64,000 bases of DNA from Campylobacter pinnipediorum subsp. pinnipediorum (lineage in GTDB: Bacteria > Campylobacterota > Campylobacteria > Campylobacterales > Campylobacteraceae): positions 1,178,001 through 1,242,000 of the forward strand of contig NZ_CP012546.1 in the NCBI RefSeq assembly GCF_002021925.1, in the 5' to 3' direction. The notes below the pieces were generated by a model. That model did not search any database. It had not been told where the DNA came from and worked only from the letters and a program-made list of their open reading frames with translations. Position 1 is the stretch's first letter, and the number at the start of each line of letters is the position of its first letter. Both the position numbers and the translations under genes were made by a program. Shown in pieces: positions 19,544 to 28,826 of the stretch.

Positions 19544-20745
19544 TATTTTTCTAACTGATAAGCATTATGCAAAACACGAACAGCTAGCTCTGCATACTTT
19601 TGATCTACTATAACAGAAAGTTTTATCTCGCTTGTAGAAATCATTTGTATATTAATACCCTCTTTTGCAAGTGTTTCAAATGCCAGACAAGCTATACCAC
19701 TATGGCTTTTCATACCAACACCAACTATAGACACCTTAACGATTTGATCATCATATTCAATATGCTTTGCGGCAGCTAGAGTACTCATGGTTTGTTTGGT
19801 AAGCTCTAACTCATTTTGCGGAACTGTAAAACCCAAATTTGTAGTGCCGTCTTGTCCAACGTTTTGAATAATCATATCAACATTTATATTTTTTTCAGCC
19901 AAAACTGTAAAAATATCAGCAGCAATACCAGGTTTATCAACAACACCTCTTAAAGTAACCCTTGCTTGATTTTTATCCAAAGCTATACCACTTACCAAAA
20001 CCGCTTCCATACTAACATCCTCTCCTGTTATCAAAGTCCCTTCGTTATGATTAAAACTATTTCTAGTTATAAGTTTTACATTTAATTTTTTTGCAAGTTC
20101 CACAGATCTATTTTGCAAAACTTTAGCCCCAGCACTTGCCAGCTCTAACATTTCATCATAGCTAATTGCATTTAATTTTTTTGCTCTTTTTTCTACCCTA
20201 GGATCTGTTGTATAAACACCGTCCACATCTGTAAAAATTTCACATAAATCAGCATCCAAAGCACCAGATAAAGCAACAGCACTAAGATCGCTTCCGCCAC
20301 GACCAAGAGTAGTGATATCTCCACCTTTTGTAATACCTTGAAAACCCGCAACTATTACTATTTTTCCATCACGAAGCTCTCTTTTTATTCTAGATGTGTT
20401 TATGTTTTCTATTCTAGCTTTTGTGTGGATATCATCTGTGTATATCCCTGCCATAGCACCAGTTAAACCAACAGCCGGATAACCCATCTCATTTAAAGCT
20501 ATAGTTAAAAGTGATGTAGTTACCTGCTCACCTGAGCTTAAAAGCATATCCATAGCTATAGGATCTGGTTGTTTTGAAAAGTGTTCGCCGTATTCAACTA
20601 ATTGATTAGTAACACCACTCATAGCAGAAACAACAACTACGACATCGGCGCCACTTTTTTTAGTTTCTATAACTCTTTTTGCAGTTGCTTCTATTCGTTC
20701 AAGCGTTCCAACACTCGTTCCTCCAAATTTTTGAACGACTAGCAT
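19543..20745 (-). CDS. lysC: Aspartate kinase
   Basis: The first step from aspartate to lysine, diaminopimelate, methionine and threonine. It has 400 residues. The N-terminal kinase domain opens with VVQKFGGTSVG and has TTLGRGGSD and FTDVDGVYTTDPR. Two C-terminal ACT domains (residues about 265-400) are the usual site of feedback inhibition, with motifs VDKPGIAADIF and VGVGMKSHSGIA. It overlaps the adjacent rppH and hobA by one base each. Confidence 0.96.
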   Translation of the reverse strand: MLVVQKFGGTSVGTLERIEATAKRVIETKKSGADVVVVVSAMSGVTNQLVEYGEHFSKQPDPIAMDMLLSSGEQVTTSLLTIALNEMGYPAVGLTGAMAGIYTDDIHTKARIENINTSRIKRELRDGKIVIVAGFQGITKGGDITTLGRGGSDLSAVALSGALDADLCEIFTDVDGVYTTDPRVEKRAKKLNAISYDEMLELASAGAKVLQNRSVELAKKLNVKLITRNSFNHNEGTLITGEDVSMEAVLVSGIALDKNQARVTLRGVVDKPGIAADIFTVLAEKNINVDMIIQNVGQDGTTNLGFTVPQNELELTKQTMSTLAAAKHIEYDDQIVKVSIVGVGMKSHSGIACLAFETLAKEGINIQMISTSEIKLSVIVDQKYAELAVRVLHNAYQLEK

Positions 20746-21209
20746 TAAAAAAATCCTTTCTCTTTAAAATATGTCAAAACCTTTGTATATATCGGTCTTT
20801 TAAAGTGATTTATGTCATTAAAAATTTTATTAACATCAACAAATTTATACTTACTAAACTCTGGAAATTTAGTATTTAAATCAATCTTAGCGCCACCTTT
20901 TAGTTTTACTAAAAAATACTTTTGTGTTTGTCCATCATAAGGATACATCTTAGTTGGTGCACTGTTTGGAAAATCATAACTCAACCAATCAGGATATTCA
21001 TCTAAAATTTCAACTTGATTTGTTCCTATTTCTTCTTCCAACTCTCTTAAAAGAGCATCCTTGGGATTTTCTCCTTCATCTATACCGCCCTGCGGAAACT
21101 GCCATACATGTTCTAAATCAACTCTATTTCCTATAAAAACATCACATTTTAAAGGATAAGCTGATGATAAGATAACAGCTGCCACATTGGGTCTATATTT
21201 TTTTTTCAT
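20745..21209 (-). CDS. rppH: RNA pyrophosphohydrolase (Nudix)
   Basis: Removes pyrophosphate from the 5' end of mRNA and so triggers decay. It has 154 residues with a complete Nudix box, GGIDEGENPKDALLRELEEEIG, and the preceding VWQFPQ typical of RppH. It is the first gene of the minus-strand operon rppH-lysC-hobA-holB-folP-ligA-tlyA-ribF-cmoA, divergent from hemW. The ATG is followed by KKKYRPNVAAVI, the usual opening. Confidence 0.94.
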   Translation of the reverse strand: MKKKYRPNVAAVILSSAYPLKCDVFIGNRVDLEHVWQFPQGGIDEGENPKDALLRELEEEIGTNQVEILDEYPDWLSYDFPNSAPTKMYPYDGQTQKYFLVKLKGGAKIDLNTKFPEFSKYKFVDVNKIFNDINHFKRPIYTKVLTYFKEKGFF

Positions 21210-21337
21210 GTTTTAGCCCATTGATTATTTTTTAATTATGCGAGATTTTATCCAAAAAGAGTTTACATGGTGTTTAAAACAAAACTTGATAATAATTTAA
21301 TTTTTTTATGTAAAATGATAAAAATTAATCAAAAAGA

Positions 21338-22402
21338 TTGGATACTTTAATATTGCTACTATATATTCATATACCATTTTGTGAAACCAAATGCCCATAT
21401 TGTGCATTTGGTTCTGTTGTAGGAAAAGACTCAAAAGCCAATAGTTATTTTAAAGCTTTAGTAAAAGATTTAAAATTTCAAATATCAAATTTTAAAAATC
21501 TTAAAATTAAAACAGTTTTTATAGGTGGCGGAACACCTAGTGTTGTAAATGCAAATTTATACCAAGAAATTTTTGATATATTTTTACCGTATTGTTCAAA
21601 AAATGCCGAGATAACAAGTGAAGCAAATCCAAACTCGGCATCTTTACAGTGGCTAAAAAAAATGAAAGAGATAGGTGTAAACAGGATAAGTTTTGGAGCT
21701 CAAAGTTTTAATGAAAAAAAATTAAAATTATTAGGAAGAGCACATAATGCTCAAGATGCAAAAAATGCTGTGATAAATGCAAAAAATGCAGGGTTTAAGA
21801 ATATAAATGTAGATATGATTTACTCTACAAAATTTGATAACAAGAAACTTTTAAAACAAGAGATTGAAAATATAAAACAACTAAAAATAAATCACTTAAG
21901 TGCTTACTCGCTAACACTTGAAGAAAACACACCTTTTTATAACAAAACACAATACCAAAACAATAGCCCGATTTTAGCAAATTTTATAATTTCTGAGATA
22001 AAAAAAGCTGGATTTAAACAATACGAAATTTCCAACTTTGGAAAAGCTTGTCAGCATAATCTAAACTACTGGAAAGGAAATGAGTATATAGGCATAGGGG
22101 CTTACTCTGTTGGGTTTTATGATAAAAAAAGATTATATGCTAGTGAAAATATAGATAATTACATAAAAAATCCGCTAGAAAGAAAAATTGAAAAATTATC
22201 AAAAGATGATTTATTGTTAGAACATATATTTTTAGGCGCTAGAAGCAAAATAGGAATAGATAAAAAAAAATTAAGCCAAGAACAAATCAAAAAAGCTGAA
22301 ATTTTAAAAAAATCCAGAAAGATTATAGAAAAAAATGGAAGATATTTTGTTAAAAATTTTCTTTTAGCTGATGAAATTGCTCTTTTTATAAATGAAAATT
22401 AA
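21338..22402 (+). CDS. hemW: Radical SAM heme chaperone HemW
   Basis: A coproporphyrinogen III oxidase-like radical SAM protein that transfers heme rather than oxidising coproporphyrinogen. It has about 350 residues. The 4Fe-4S motif is CETKCPYC (Cys-x3-Cys-x2-Cys) followed by AFGS, then GGGTPSVV, SEANP and SFGAQSF. There is no ATG near the start; TTG at 21338 gives an extra five residues, while TTG at 21353 gives the family-like opening MLLYIHIPFCE and may be the true start. It is divergent from rppH. Confidence 0.92.
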   Translation: MDTLILLLYIHIPFCETKCPYCAFGSVVGKDSKANSYFKALVKDLKFQISNFKNLKIKTVFIGGGTPSVVNANLYQEIFDIFLPYCSKNAEITSEANPNSASLQWLKKMKEIGVNRISFGAQSFNEKKLKLLGRAHNAQDAKNAVINAKNAGFKNINVDMIYSTKFDNKKLLKQEIENIKQLKINHLSAYSLTLEENTPFYNKTQYQNNSPILANFIISEIKKAGFKQYEISNFGKACQHNLNYWKGNEYIGIGAYSVGFYDKKRLYASENIDNYIKNPLERKIEKLSKDDLLLEHIFLGARSKIGIDKKKLSQEQIKKAEILKKSRKIIEKNGRYFVKNFLLADEIALFINEN

Positions 22403-22471
22403 TTAAATTTTGAGAAAAATAAAGCTAAAATAGACACCTTAAATTTGATAAAAGTATAGGACAAAAAAAAT

Positions 22472-22840
22472 ATGTTTGGAATGAGTCTTCCTGAAATAAT
22501 AATGATAGCAGTTGTTGCTGTAATAGTCCTAGGTCCTGATAAGCTTCCACAGACTATGGTTAGTATAGCCAAGGCATTAAAAAGCATTAAAAAAAGTGTC
22601 AATGATGCAAAAGTAAGCTTTGATCAAGAGATAAAGATAGCAGAACTAAAAGAAGATGCTAAAAAATACAAAGAAAGTATAGAAAAAACAACTCAAAATG
22701 TCAGAAAAAAGCTCACTTTTGAAGAGCTAGATGAGCTAAAAAAAGGTGTAACTAAAGATATAAACACTATACAAGAGAGTATAAAAAACCCAACAAAAGC
22801 GATAAAAGACACAATACTAAACGATAAAGAAGAAAAATAA
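22472..22840 (+). CDS. tatB: Sec-independent translocase subunit TatB
   Basis: Receptor component of the twin-arginine pathway that exports folded proteins. It has 122 residues: MFGMSLPEIIMIAVVAVIV membrane segment (3-20), GPDKLP hinge, then an amphipathic helix and a charged coiled tail, longer than TatA. The family reads it as TatB by the opening MFGMSLPEI. It directly abuts tatC; tatA is not in the window. Confidence 0.93.
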   Translation: MFGMSLPEIIMIAVVAVIVLGPDKLPQTMVSIAKALKSIKKSVNDAKVSFDQEIKIAELKEDAKKYKESIEKTTQNVRKKLTFEELDELKKGVTKDINTIQESIKNPTKAIKDTILNDKEEK

Positions 22841-23608
22841 ATGTTTGAAGAATTAAAACCTCATTTAGCAGAACTCAGAAAAAGACTTACAATAAGCTTT
22901 GTTAGCGTAATAATTGGTTTTTTTGTGTGTTTTAGTTTCTGGAATCCGATACTAGCTTGGATGAGCGAACCATTAAAAGAGGTATTGCCAGAAGGAAGCA
23001 ATATAATCTTTACACAGATACAAGAGCCATTTTTTACAGCTATGAAAGTAGCCTTTTTTACAGGTCTTATTTTGACACTGCCTATAATTTTTTGGCAATT
23101 TTGGTTATTTGTAGCTCCTGGACTTTATGAAAATGAAAAAAAATACGTTATACCATTTGTGCTTTCAGCGACTCTAATGTTTTTATGTGGTGCTTCGTTT
23201 TGCTACTATGTTGTTGTTCCACTTGGTTTTAAATTCCTAGTAAATTTTGGCGGTCAATTATTTACAGCACTTCCAAGCATAGGAGAATACGTTGGATTTT
23301 TCACAAAAATATTAGTAGCTTTTGGACTAGCATTTGAGCTTCCTGTGGTTACATTTTTCTTTGCAAAGCTTGGATTGGTTGATGATCAAATGCTTAAAAA
23401 TTATTCAAGACATGCAATAGTGATTATTTTTATATTTGCAGCCGTTATGACACCACCTGATGTTATAAGCCAACTTCTAATGGCTTTCCCACTTCTTGGT
23501 CTTTATGGGATATCTATAATGATAGCAAAAAAAGTAAACCCATATAAGAGCGACGATAAGGAAAACGAAGAACAATCAAATTCAACAAAAAATGATAACA
23601 ATGAATGA
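22841..23608 (+). CDS. tatC: Sec-independent translocase subunit TatC
   Basis: A polytopic inner-membrane protein that recognises the twin-arginine signal. It has 255 residues and six predicted spans. Family landmarks are PHLAELRKRL at the N terminus, the FWQFWLFVAPGLYENEKKYV segment, and FAFELPVV-like FGLAFELPVVTFF. The start follows the tatB stop with no gap. It overlaps queA by 17 bases. Confidence 0.96.
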   Translation: MFEELKPHLAELRKRLTISFVSVIIGFFVCFSFWNPILAWMSEPLKEVLPEGSNIIFTQIQEPFFTAMKVAFFTGLILTLPIIFWQFWLFVAPGLYENEKKYVIPFVLSATLMFLCGASFCYYVVVPLGFKFLVNFGGQLFTALPSIGEYVGFFTKILVAFGLAFELPVVTFFFAKLGLVDDQMLKNYSRHAIVIIFIFAAVMTPPDVISQLLMAFPLLGLYGISIMIAKKVNPYKSDDKENEEQSNSTKNDNNE

Positions 23609-24620
23609 TATAAATGCACTTTCTAGCTATGATTATAATTTACCAAATGAATTAATAGCAAATGAGCCAATTATGCCAAAAGAGGATGCAAGACTCTTGG
23701 TATACCATAAAAACAGCAAAAAAATACAACATCTAAAATTTGGAGATTTGGCAGATATTTTACCTAAATGTGCTGTTATTTTTAATGATACAAAAGTTAT
23801 AAAAGCAAGAATTATAGGCAAAAAACAAAGTGGTGGTCAAACAGAGATAATGCTAAATCAACCACTTGGTGATGGCAAATTTAGTGCATATATAAGAGGT
23901 AAGGTAAATCAAGGAAGCATGCTAATCTTTGATAACGAAATAAATGCAGAAGTCTTAAAACTAAATGATGATGGAACAAGAGTTGTTAGTTTTTTAAAAT
24001 CAAATAAAAAATTAGACACAAATGAGGTCTTTAAAGAACTAGAAATTATAGGACATATACCTCTGCCACCATATATAAAAAGAGCAGATACAAAAGAAGA
24101 TGAAAGCTGGTATCAAAGCATATTTGCACAAAATTCTGGTGCAGTTGCAGCACCAACAGCAAGTCTTCACTTTTCTAATGAAATGCTTGAAAAAATAAAA
24201 AATACACACAAAACATCATATATAACACTTCATGTTGGAGCTGGAACATTTAAAGGTGTTGAAAGCGAAAATATAAATGAACACAAAATGCATAGCGAGT
24301 TTTTTAGTATACCGCAAGCAACACTAGACATAATAAACTCTGACACACCTATATTAGGTGTTGGAACAACTGTAACTAGATGCATAGAAGAGTATGCTAG
24401 AAGCAAAAAAGATAGTGGTTTTTGTAATCTTTTTTTAAATTTAAACAATCCACCTATAAGACAACAATATTTACTTACAAATTTTCATTTACCAAAATCA
24501 ACACTAATAATGTTAGTAAGTAGCTTTATAGGACTAGATGAAACGATGGAAATTTATAAAACAGCCATAGAGAAAAAATACAGATTTTATTCTTATGGAG
24601 ATGGGATGATAATAATATGA
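23592..24620 (+). CDS. queA: S-adenosylmethionine:tRNA ribosyltransferase-isomerase QueA
   Basis: Transfers the ribosyl part of SAM to preQ1-modified tRNA, giving epoxyqueuosine at wobble position 34. It has 342 residues with YDYNLPNELIANEP, FNDTKVIKARI, the conserved GAVAAPTASLHF and YITLHVGAGTFKGV. The start at 23592 lies within tatC; a second Met three codons later (23601) is equally possible. Its stop overlaps the next gene by 4 bases. Confidence 0.96.
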   Translation: MITMNDINALSSYDYNLPNELIANEPIMPKEDARLLVYHKNSKKIQHLKFGDLADILPKCAVIFNDTKVIKARIIGKKQSGGQTEIMLNQPLGDGKFSAYIRGKVNQGSMLIFDNEINAEVLKLNDDGTRVVSFLKSNKKLDTNEVFKELEIIGHIPLPPYIKRADTKEDESWYQSIFAQNSGAVAAPTASLHFSNEMLEKIKNTHKTSYITLHVGAGTFKGVESENINEHKMHSEFFSIPQATLDIINSDTPILGVGTTVTRCIEEYARSKKDSGFCNLFLNLNNPPIRQQYLLTNFHLPKSTLIMLVSSFIGLDETMEIYKTAIEKKYRFYSYGDGMIII

Positions 24621-25438
24621 AAGAGTTTGACCTAGTAAGTGGTTTGAATTTTTTGCTTGAAACACTTTACTATGATGCCATATCTACAAATAATAAAATT
24701 TTATTTGATTATGATTTGTCCTATCCTAGAGTTTTTGTCGGAGAAAAAGAGAGGCTTATTAAAACATTAGAATATTCGGCAAAATCTCTTCTTTATGCAA
24801 ATACACAATCACAAATAATAATATCATTTAAATTAACGAATTATGATAGAAATAGAGTATTTTTTAGAATAACTATAAATTTAAATGAAAACAATCAAAG
24901 CAACAATACTCTAGATAAAAAAAATATACAATACCTAAATAAGTGGATAAAATATTCAGATTATGAAGTAATTATAAACAACAACAAAATAATATTGGAT
25001 ATAAAATTAACATTAGGTTCTAAAAGAGATAGCTTTTATGAATTCTTTCATCTAAACAGTCATTTTGAAAAATCAAAAAAATATCATACATTAGTTGCCT
25101 ATGAAAACAAAGATGGTTTCAATATCTTAAAAAATCAATTACTCTCAATGGATATAAATATAATTCAAAAAAATGACTATGAAACTTTTATGAAACATAT
25201 GAAAGATGCTATATATAAGCCAAATTTAATATTTTTGTATCAAGATTTTTTAACAAAAAAAAATATTTTTGAAGAGATATATAAAATACAAAAAATTAAA
25301 AATTTTTCAATAATCATTATATGCGATAACGAAAACAAGATAGACAAAAAAATAACAAAAGATAGCATAATACTCAGACAACCATATACATATGATTCAT
25401 TAATTGCAATTTTAAATTTAACACAAAACAAAAACTAA
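24617..25438 (+). CDS. Hypothetical protein, degenerate kinase ATPase plus receiver-like domains
   Basis: A 273-residue soluble protein overlapping the queA stop (ATGA). Residues 1-125 resemble the N-terminal part of a histidine-kinase ATP-binding domain (DLSYPRVFVGEKERLIKTLEYSAKSLLYA is close to the usual PRYLIGDxxRLxQVLxNLLxNAIKF), but the N-box Asn and all G boxes are missing. Residues 155-270 look like a receiver: YHTLVAYEN, NLIFLYQDFL where the phospho-Asp strand should be, FSIIIICDNE, and ILRQPYTYDSL in the place of the Lys-Pro motif. No catalytic residue is convincing. I infer a dead signalling protein of unknown role. Confidence 0.7.
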   Translation: MKEFDLVSGLNFLLETLYYDAISTNNKILFDYDLSYPRVFVGEKERLIKTLEYSAKSLLYANTQSQIIISFKLTNYDRNRVFFRITINLNENNQSNNTLDKKNIQYLNKWIKYSDYEVIINNNKIILDIKLTLGSKRDSFYEFFHLNSHFEKSKKYHTLVAYENKDGFNILKNQLLSMDINIIQKNDYETFMKHMKDAIYKPNLIFLYQDFLTKKNIFEEIYKIQKIKNFSIIIICDNENKIDKKITKDSIILRQPYTYDSLIAILNLTQNKN

Positions 25439-25544
25439 GTGTTATCTAATATGGTTACAATAAAAAATTTATTAAATGTAAAAATAACAAAATAATATAT
25501 GTAAAAATAAAATCCAAAAGTTTATATAAAATTAAATTATTTTT

Positions 25545-25580
25545 ATATAAACCAATTAATATAAATTAATTGGTTTATAT
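25545..25580. terminator. Perfect 16-bp hairpin
   Basis: ATATAAACCAATTAAT and its exact complement flank a 4-base loop. It lies 107 bp after the stop at 25438 and could terminate the tatB-queA operon. No clean U tract follows (TATTTATATG), so a regulatory role is also possible. Confidence 0.5.
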
Positions 25581-25851
25581 TATTTATATGCGTATATAAT
25601 AAATATTTTTTATTAGACATATATAATTTTTATATTTTTTCCTTAAAAATTATTGTTTTTTTACTGAATTTTATGGCTATTTATATAACAAAAAAGTTAT
25701 TTTTTATGTTTTGTAGCTGTTTTTATAATTATTTTAATTAAATTTTACTTATAATATTAAAGTAATATATATTTATAATACTAAAAATGGATATTTGGAT
25801 AAAAACTTAAAATATAAAATAAAAATTAAACTTTTTTACTAAAAATTATAT

Positions 25852-25857
25852 TATAAT
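25852..25857 (+). promoter_or_regulatory. -10 element for aspA
   Basis: TATAAT 32 bp before the aspA ATG, preceded by the T-rich phased DNA usual for Campylobacter sigma-70 promoters. Confidence 0.5.
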
Positions 25858-25889
25858 TTCAAAATATTTTTTTATACAAAGGATATAAA

Positions 25890-27290
25890 ATGGCTACTAG
25901 AAAAGAGCATGATTTTATAGGAGAACTTGAAATAGACGACAGTGTCTATTATGGCGTGCAAACATTTAGAGCACTTGAAAATTTTGTAATTAGTGGAAAA
26001 ACACTAAAAGAATATCCATTTTTCGTTAAAGCTTTTGCTCAAATAAAAAAAGCAGCTGCTTTATCAAACAAAGAAGTTGGAGTATTAGAAGCAGACAAAG
26101 CTGATTTTTTAGCGAAAGCTTGCGATAAGATAATAAATGGAGAGTTTGCAGATCAATTTGTAGTAGATATGATTCAAGGTGGTGCTGGAACATCAACAAA
26201 TATGAACTTAAATGAAGTTATTACGAATGTCGCACTTGAACTTATGGGACATAAAAAAGGCGAATACCAATATCTACATCCAAACGACCATACCAATTTA
26301 GGTCAAAGCACAAATGACACATATCCTAGTTCTATAAAAGTTGCAGTTTATTCCAAAATGACTGATTTGTTAGATGCTATGAATTTATTAAAAGATGAGC
26401 TTGAAAAGAAAGCAAAAGAGTTTAAAGATATAATAAAAATGGGAAGAACTGAGCTAGAAGATGCAGTTCCTACAACTCTTGGAAATACATTTAATGCATT
26501 TGCAACTTATATAAAAAGCGATATAGAAAAAATTACAGCAGCAAGAGAATCAATGAGATATCTAAATATGGGTGCTACTGCTATAGGAACTGGTATAAAT
26601 TGCCATCCTGATTACAAAAATGTAATAGAAAAAAAATTAAGTGAGATAGTTGGTGTTGAGTTTAAAAAAGCTAATGATTTTATAGCTGCTACACAAGATA
26701 CTGCTGATTTTGTTCATGTAAGTGGGGCTTTAAAAACAGCTGCTGTTAGACTAAGCAAAATAGCAAACGATTTGCGCTTAATGAACTCTGGACCAAGATG
26801 TGGATTAGGAGAGATAAATTTACCACAAATGCAACCGGGAAGTTCTATAATGCCTGGAAAGGTAAATCCTGTAATATGTGAAGTTGTAGGAGAAGCTTGC
26901 TACGAAGTAATAGGCAACGATACAACAATTATGCTTTGTTCTGAAAGAGGAGAATTTGAATTAAATGCTTTTGAACCAGGCATAGCATACGCCTTATTTA
27001 ATTCACTAATTATATTAGAAAATGCTATGAAAACTATGGCAACAAAAGCTATAAAACATTTAACTGCAAATCCAGAAGCTTGCTTAAAATCAGTGCTTGG
27101 TTCTGTAGGTATAGTAACAGCATTTAATCCACATATAGGATATGAAAAGTCAGCAAGTATTGCAAAAGAAGCTTTACAAACTGGAAAACCAGTTGGAGAA
27201 ATATGCCTAGAAAGAGGGTATTTAACAAAAGAGGAGATAGATAAGATTTTAGAGCCAAAAAATATGCTAAATCCTAGCATGACAAGATAG
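25890..27290 (+). CDS. aspA: Aspartate ammonia-lyase
   Basis: Splits aspartate into fumarate and ammonia, feeding the TCA cycle and fumarate respiration. It has 466 residues, full length. Landmarks are GGAGTSTNMNLNEV, the QSTNDTYPSS motif, and the fumarase/aspartase signature GSSIMPGKVNP. The ATG follows AAGGA. Downstream is the Dcu transporter, the same pairing as in C. jejuni, which lets the cell take up aspartate or exchange C4 acids. Confidence 0.97.
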   Translation: MATRKEHDFIGELEIDDSVYYGVQTFRALENFVISGKTLKEYPFFVKAFAQIKKAAALSNKEVGVLEADKADFLAKACDKIINGEFADQFVVDMIQGGAGTSTNMNLNEVITNVALELMGHKKGEYQYLHPNDHTNLGQSTNDTYPSSIKVAVYSKMTDLLDAMNLLKDELEKKAKEFKDIIKMGRTELEDAVPTTLGNTFNAFATYIKSDIEKITAARESMRYLNMGATAIGTGINCHPDYKNVIEKKLSEIVGVEFKKANDFIAATQDTADFVHVSGALKTAAVRLSKIANDLRLMNSGPRCGLGEINLPQMQPGSSIMPGKVNPVICEVVGEACYEVIGNDTTIMLCSERGEFELNAFEPGIAYALFNSLIILENAMKTMATKAIKHLTANPEACLKSVLGSVGIVTAFNPHIGYEKSASIAKEALQTGKPVGEICLERGYLTKEEIDKILEPKNMLNPSMTR

Positions 27291-27384
27291 TTTTAGCAAT
27301 TAATCTAAGTGTAACAATAAATTTGCTATTATTTTTACATTTTTAAAGCAATATTTTAAATAAATTTAAGGAAGGAGATATTAC

Positions 27385-28725
27385 ATGGATATAATGTTAA
27401 TTTTACAAATCATAGTCCTTTTTGGTGGTATCTATTTAGGTGTTAAATTAGGTGGTATGGGCATAGGCTATGCTGGAGGTCTTGGTGTTATTGTATTAAC
27501 AATTGGTCTTGGGATGAAGCCAGCTAGTCTACCTTGGGATGTTATTTTAATCATTGCATCAGTAATATCTGCAATAACAGCTATGCAAGTCGCGGGTGGA
27601 CTTGACTATATGGTTCAAATAGCAGAAAAGTTTTTAAGAAAAAATCCGAAATACATAAACTATCTAGCACCAATAGTAACATACTTATTAACAGTATTTG
27701 CAGGAACTGGACATACTGCATTTTCAATACTGCCAGTTATTACAGAAGTTGCGAAAGGACAAAATATAAAACCATCCGCTCCACTTGCATTATCAGTTGT
27801 ATCATCTCAAGTAGCAATTACAGCAAGTCCTATAAGCGCTGCTTTTGTTGCTATGACTGGTGTTTGCGAACCACTAGGAGTTAGCTACCCAATATTGTTA
27901 TTAATTTGTATTTCTACAACATTTGGGGCTTGCTTAATCACGTCTTTTATAGTAAATAAATTTTATGACTTAGATCTTTCAAAAGACCCTATATATCAAG
28001 AAAGATTAAAAAAAGGTCTTATAAAAGAGCTAAAAGGACAAGAACATAAAGAACTTCTTCCTTATGCAAAAAGATCAGTTGCAATATTTGGTATAGGTGT
28101 TTTAGCTGTTGTTATATATGCACTAGCCATATCAAATAGTATTAAGCTAATAGATCCTGTAATACTTGGTAGAGATGGCGCAATAATGAGCTTTATGCTA
28201 ACAATAGGTGCATTTATAGTAATACTTTGTAAAGTTGATACAAGCAAACTTTTATCAACTAGCACATTTCAAAGCGGTATGAATGCGTGTATATGTGTTC
28301 TTGGTATAGCTTGGCTTGGAAGCACATTTGTTGCTGGACACATAGATTCAATAAAAGAAATAGCATCTGAGGTAGTAACAAAATATCCTTATATATTAGC
28401 AATTGCTCTTTATTTTGTAAGTTGTCTTCTTTATTCACAAGCAGCAACAACAAAGATAATGATGCCAGCTGTTGCACTTGCAATGGGAATGACTACTCCT
28501 GAAAACTCCGGACAAATTTGGATTTTAGTAGCGTCATTTGCTGCTGTTTCTGGTCTATTTGTTCTTCCTACATATCCAACAACACTTGGAGCCATTGCAA
28601 TGGACGACACAGGAACAACAAAAGTTGGTAAATTTATAATAAACCACTCATTTTTTATTCCTGGCACTATAATGGTAACTATATCTGTTATGCTTGGATT
28701 TATTATTGCGCCAATTTTAATCTAA
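27385..28725 (+). CDS. dcuA: Anaerobic C4-dicarboxylate transporter, DcuA/DcuB family
   Basis: An inner-membrane exchanger or importer of aspartate, fumarate, malate and succinate. It has 446 residues and about 11 membrane spans. Typical stretches are AGGLDYMVQIAEKFLRKNPKYI, GTGHTAFSILPVI and SVVSSQVAITASPISAAF. The symbol dcuA rather than dcuB is inferred from the position after aspA. The ribosome site AAGGAAGGAG is very strong. A clear terminator follows at 28732. Confidence 0.92.
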   Translation: MDIMLILQIIVLFGGIYLGVKLGGMGIGYAGGLGVIVLTIGLGMKPASLPWDVILIIASVISAITAMQVAGGLDYMVQIAEKFLRKNPKYINYLAPIVTYLLTVFAGTGHTAFSILPVITEVAKGQNIKPSAPLALSVVSSQVAITASPISAAFVAMTGVCEPLGVSYPILLLICISTTFGACLITSFIVNKFYDLDLSKDPIYQERLKKGLIKELKGQEHKELLPYAKRSVAIFGIGVLAVVIYALAISNSIKLIDPVILGRDGAIMSFMLTIGAFIVILCKVDTSKLLSTSTFQSGMNACICVLGIAWLGSTFVAGHIDSIKEIASEVVTKYPYILAIALYFVSCLLYSQAATTKIMMPAVALAMGMTTPENSGQIWILVASFAAVSGLFVLPTYPTTLGAIAMDDTGTTKVGKFIINHSFFIPGTIMVTISVMLGFIIAPILI

Positions 28726-28731
28726 CCCAAA

Positions 28732-28765
28732 TTATCAAGCTGAGATAAAATTCTCGGCTTGATAA
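28732..28765 (+). terminator. Rho-independent terminator after dcuA
   Basis: Inverted repeat TTATCAAGC(T)GAGA / TCTC(G)GCTTGATAA with one internal mismatch, followed by AAATTAAAAAAATAATCTTTTTT. It starts 7 bases after the stop. Confidence 0.8.
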
Positions 28766-28826
28766 ATTAAAAAAATAATCTTTTTTGCCGATATATATAT
28801 ATAAATTAAGCAATAAAGGATTATAT

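Larger units (their letters stand above)
25439..25889. other. 450-bp AT-rich intergenic region upstream of aspA
   Basis: No gene is visible on either strand. The stretch is extremely AT-rich with many A and T runs. It contains a perfect 16-bp hairpin at 25545-25580 and a TATAAT at 25852-25857 before aspA. Long AT-rich leaders can bind nucleoid proteins or regulators, but no specific operator was identified. Confidence 0.7.

Noticed and set aside
25439-25889. A small gene or tRNA in the AT-rich gap
   Set aside because: No cloverleaf, no ribosome site with a usable frame; only hairpin and promoter elements are visible.
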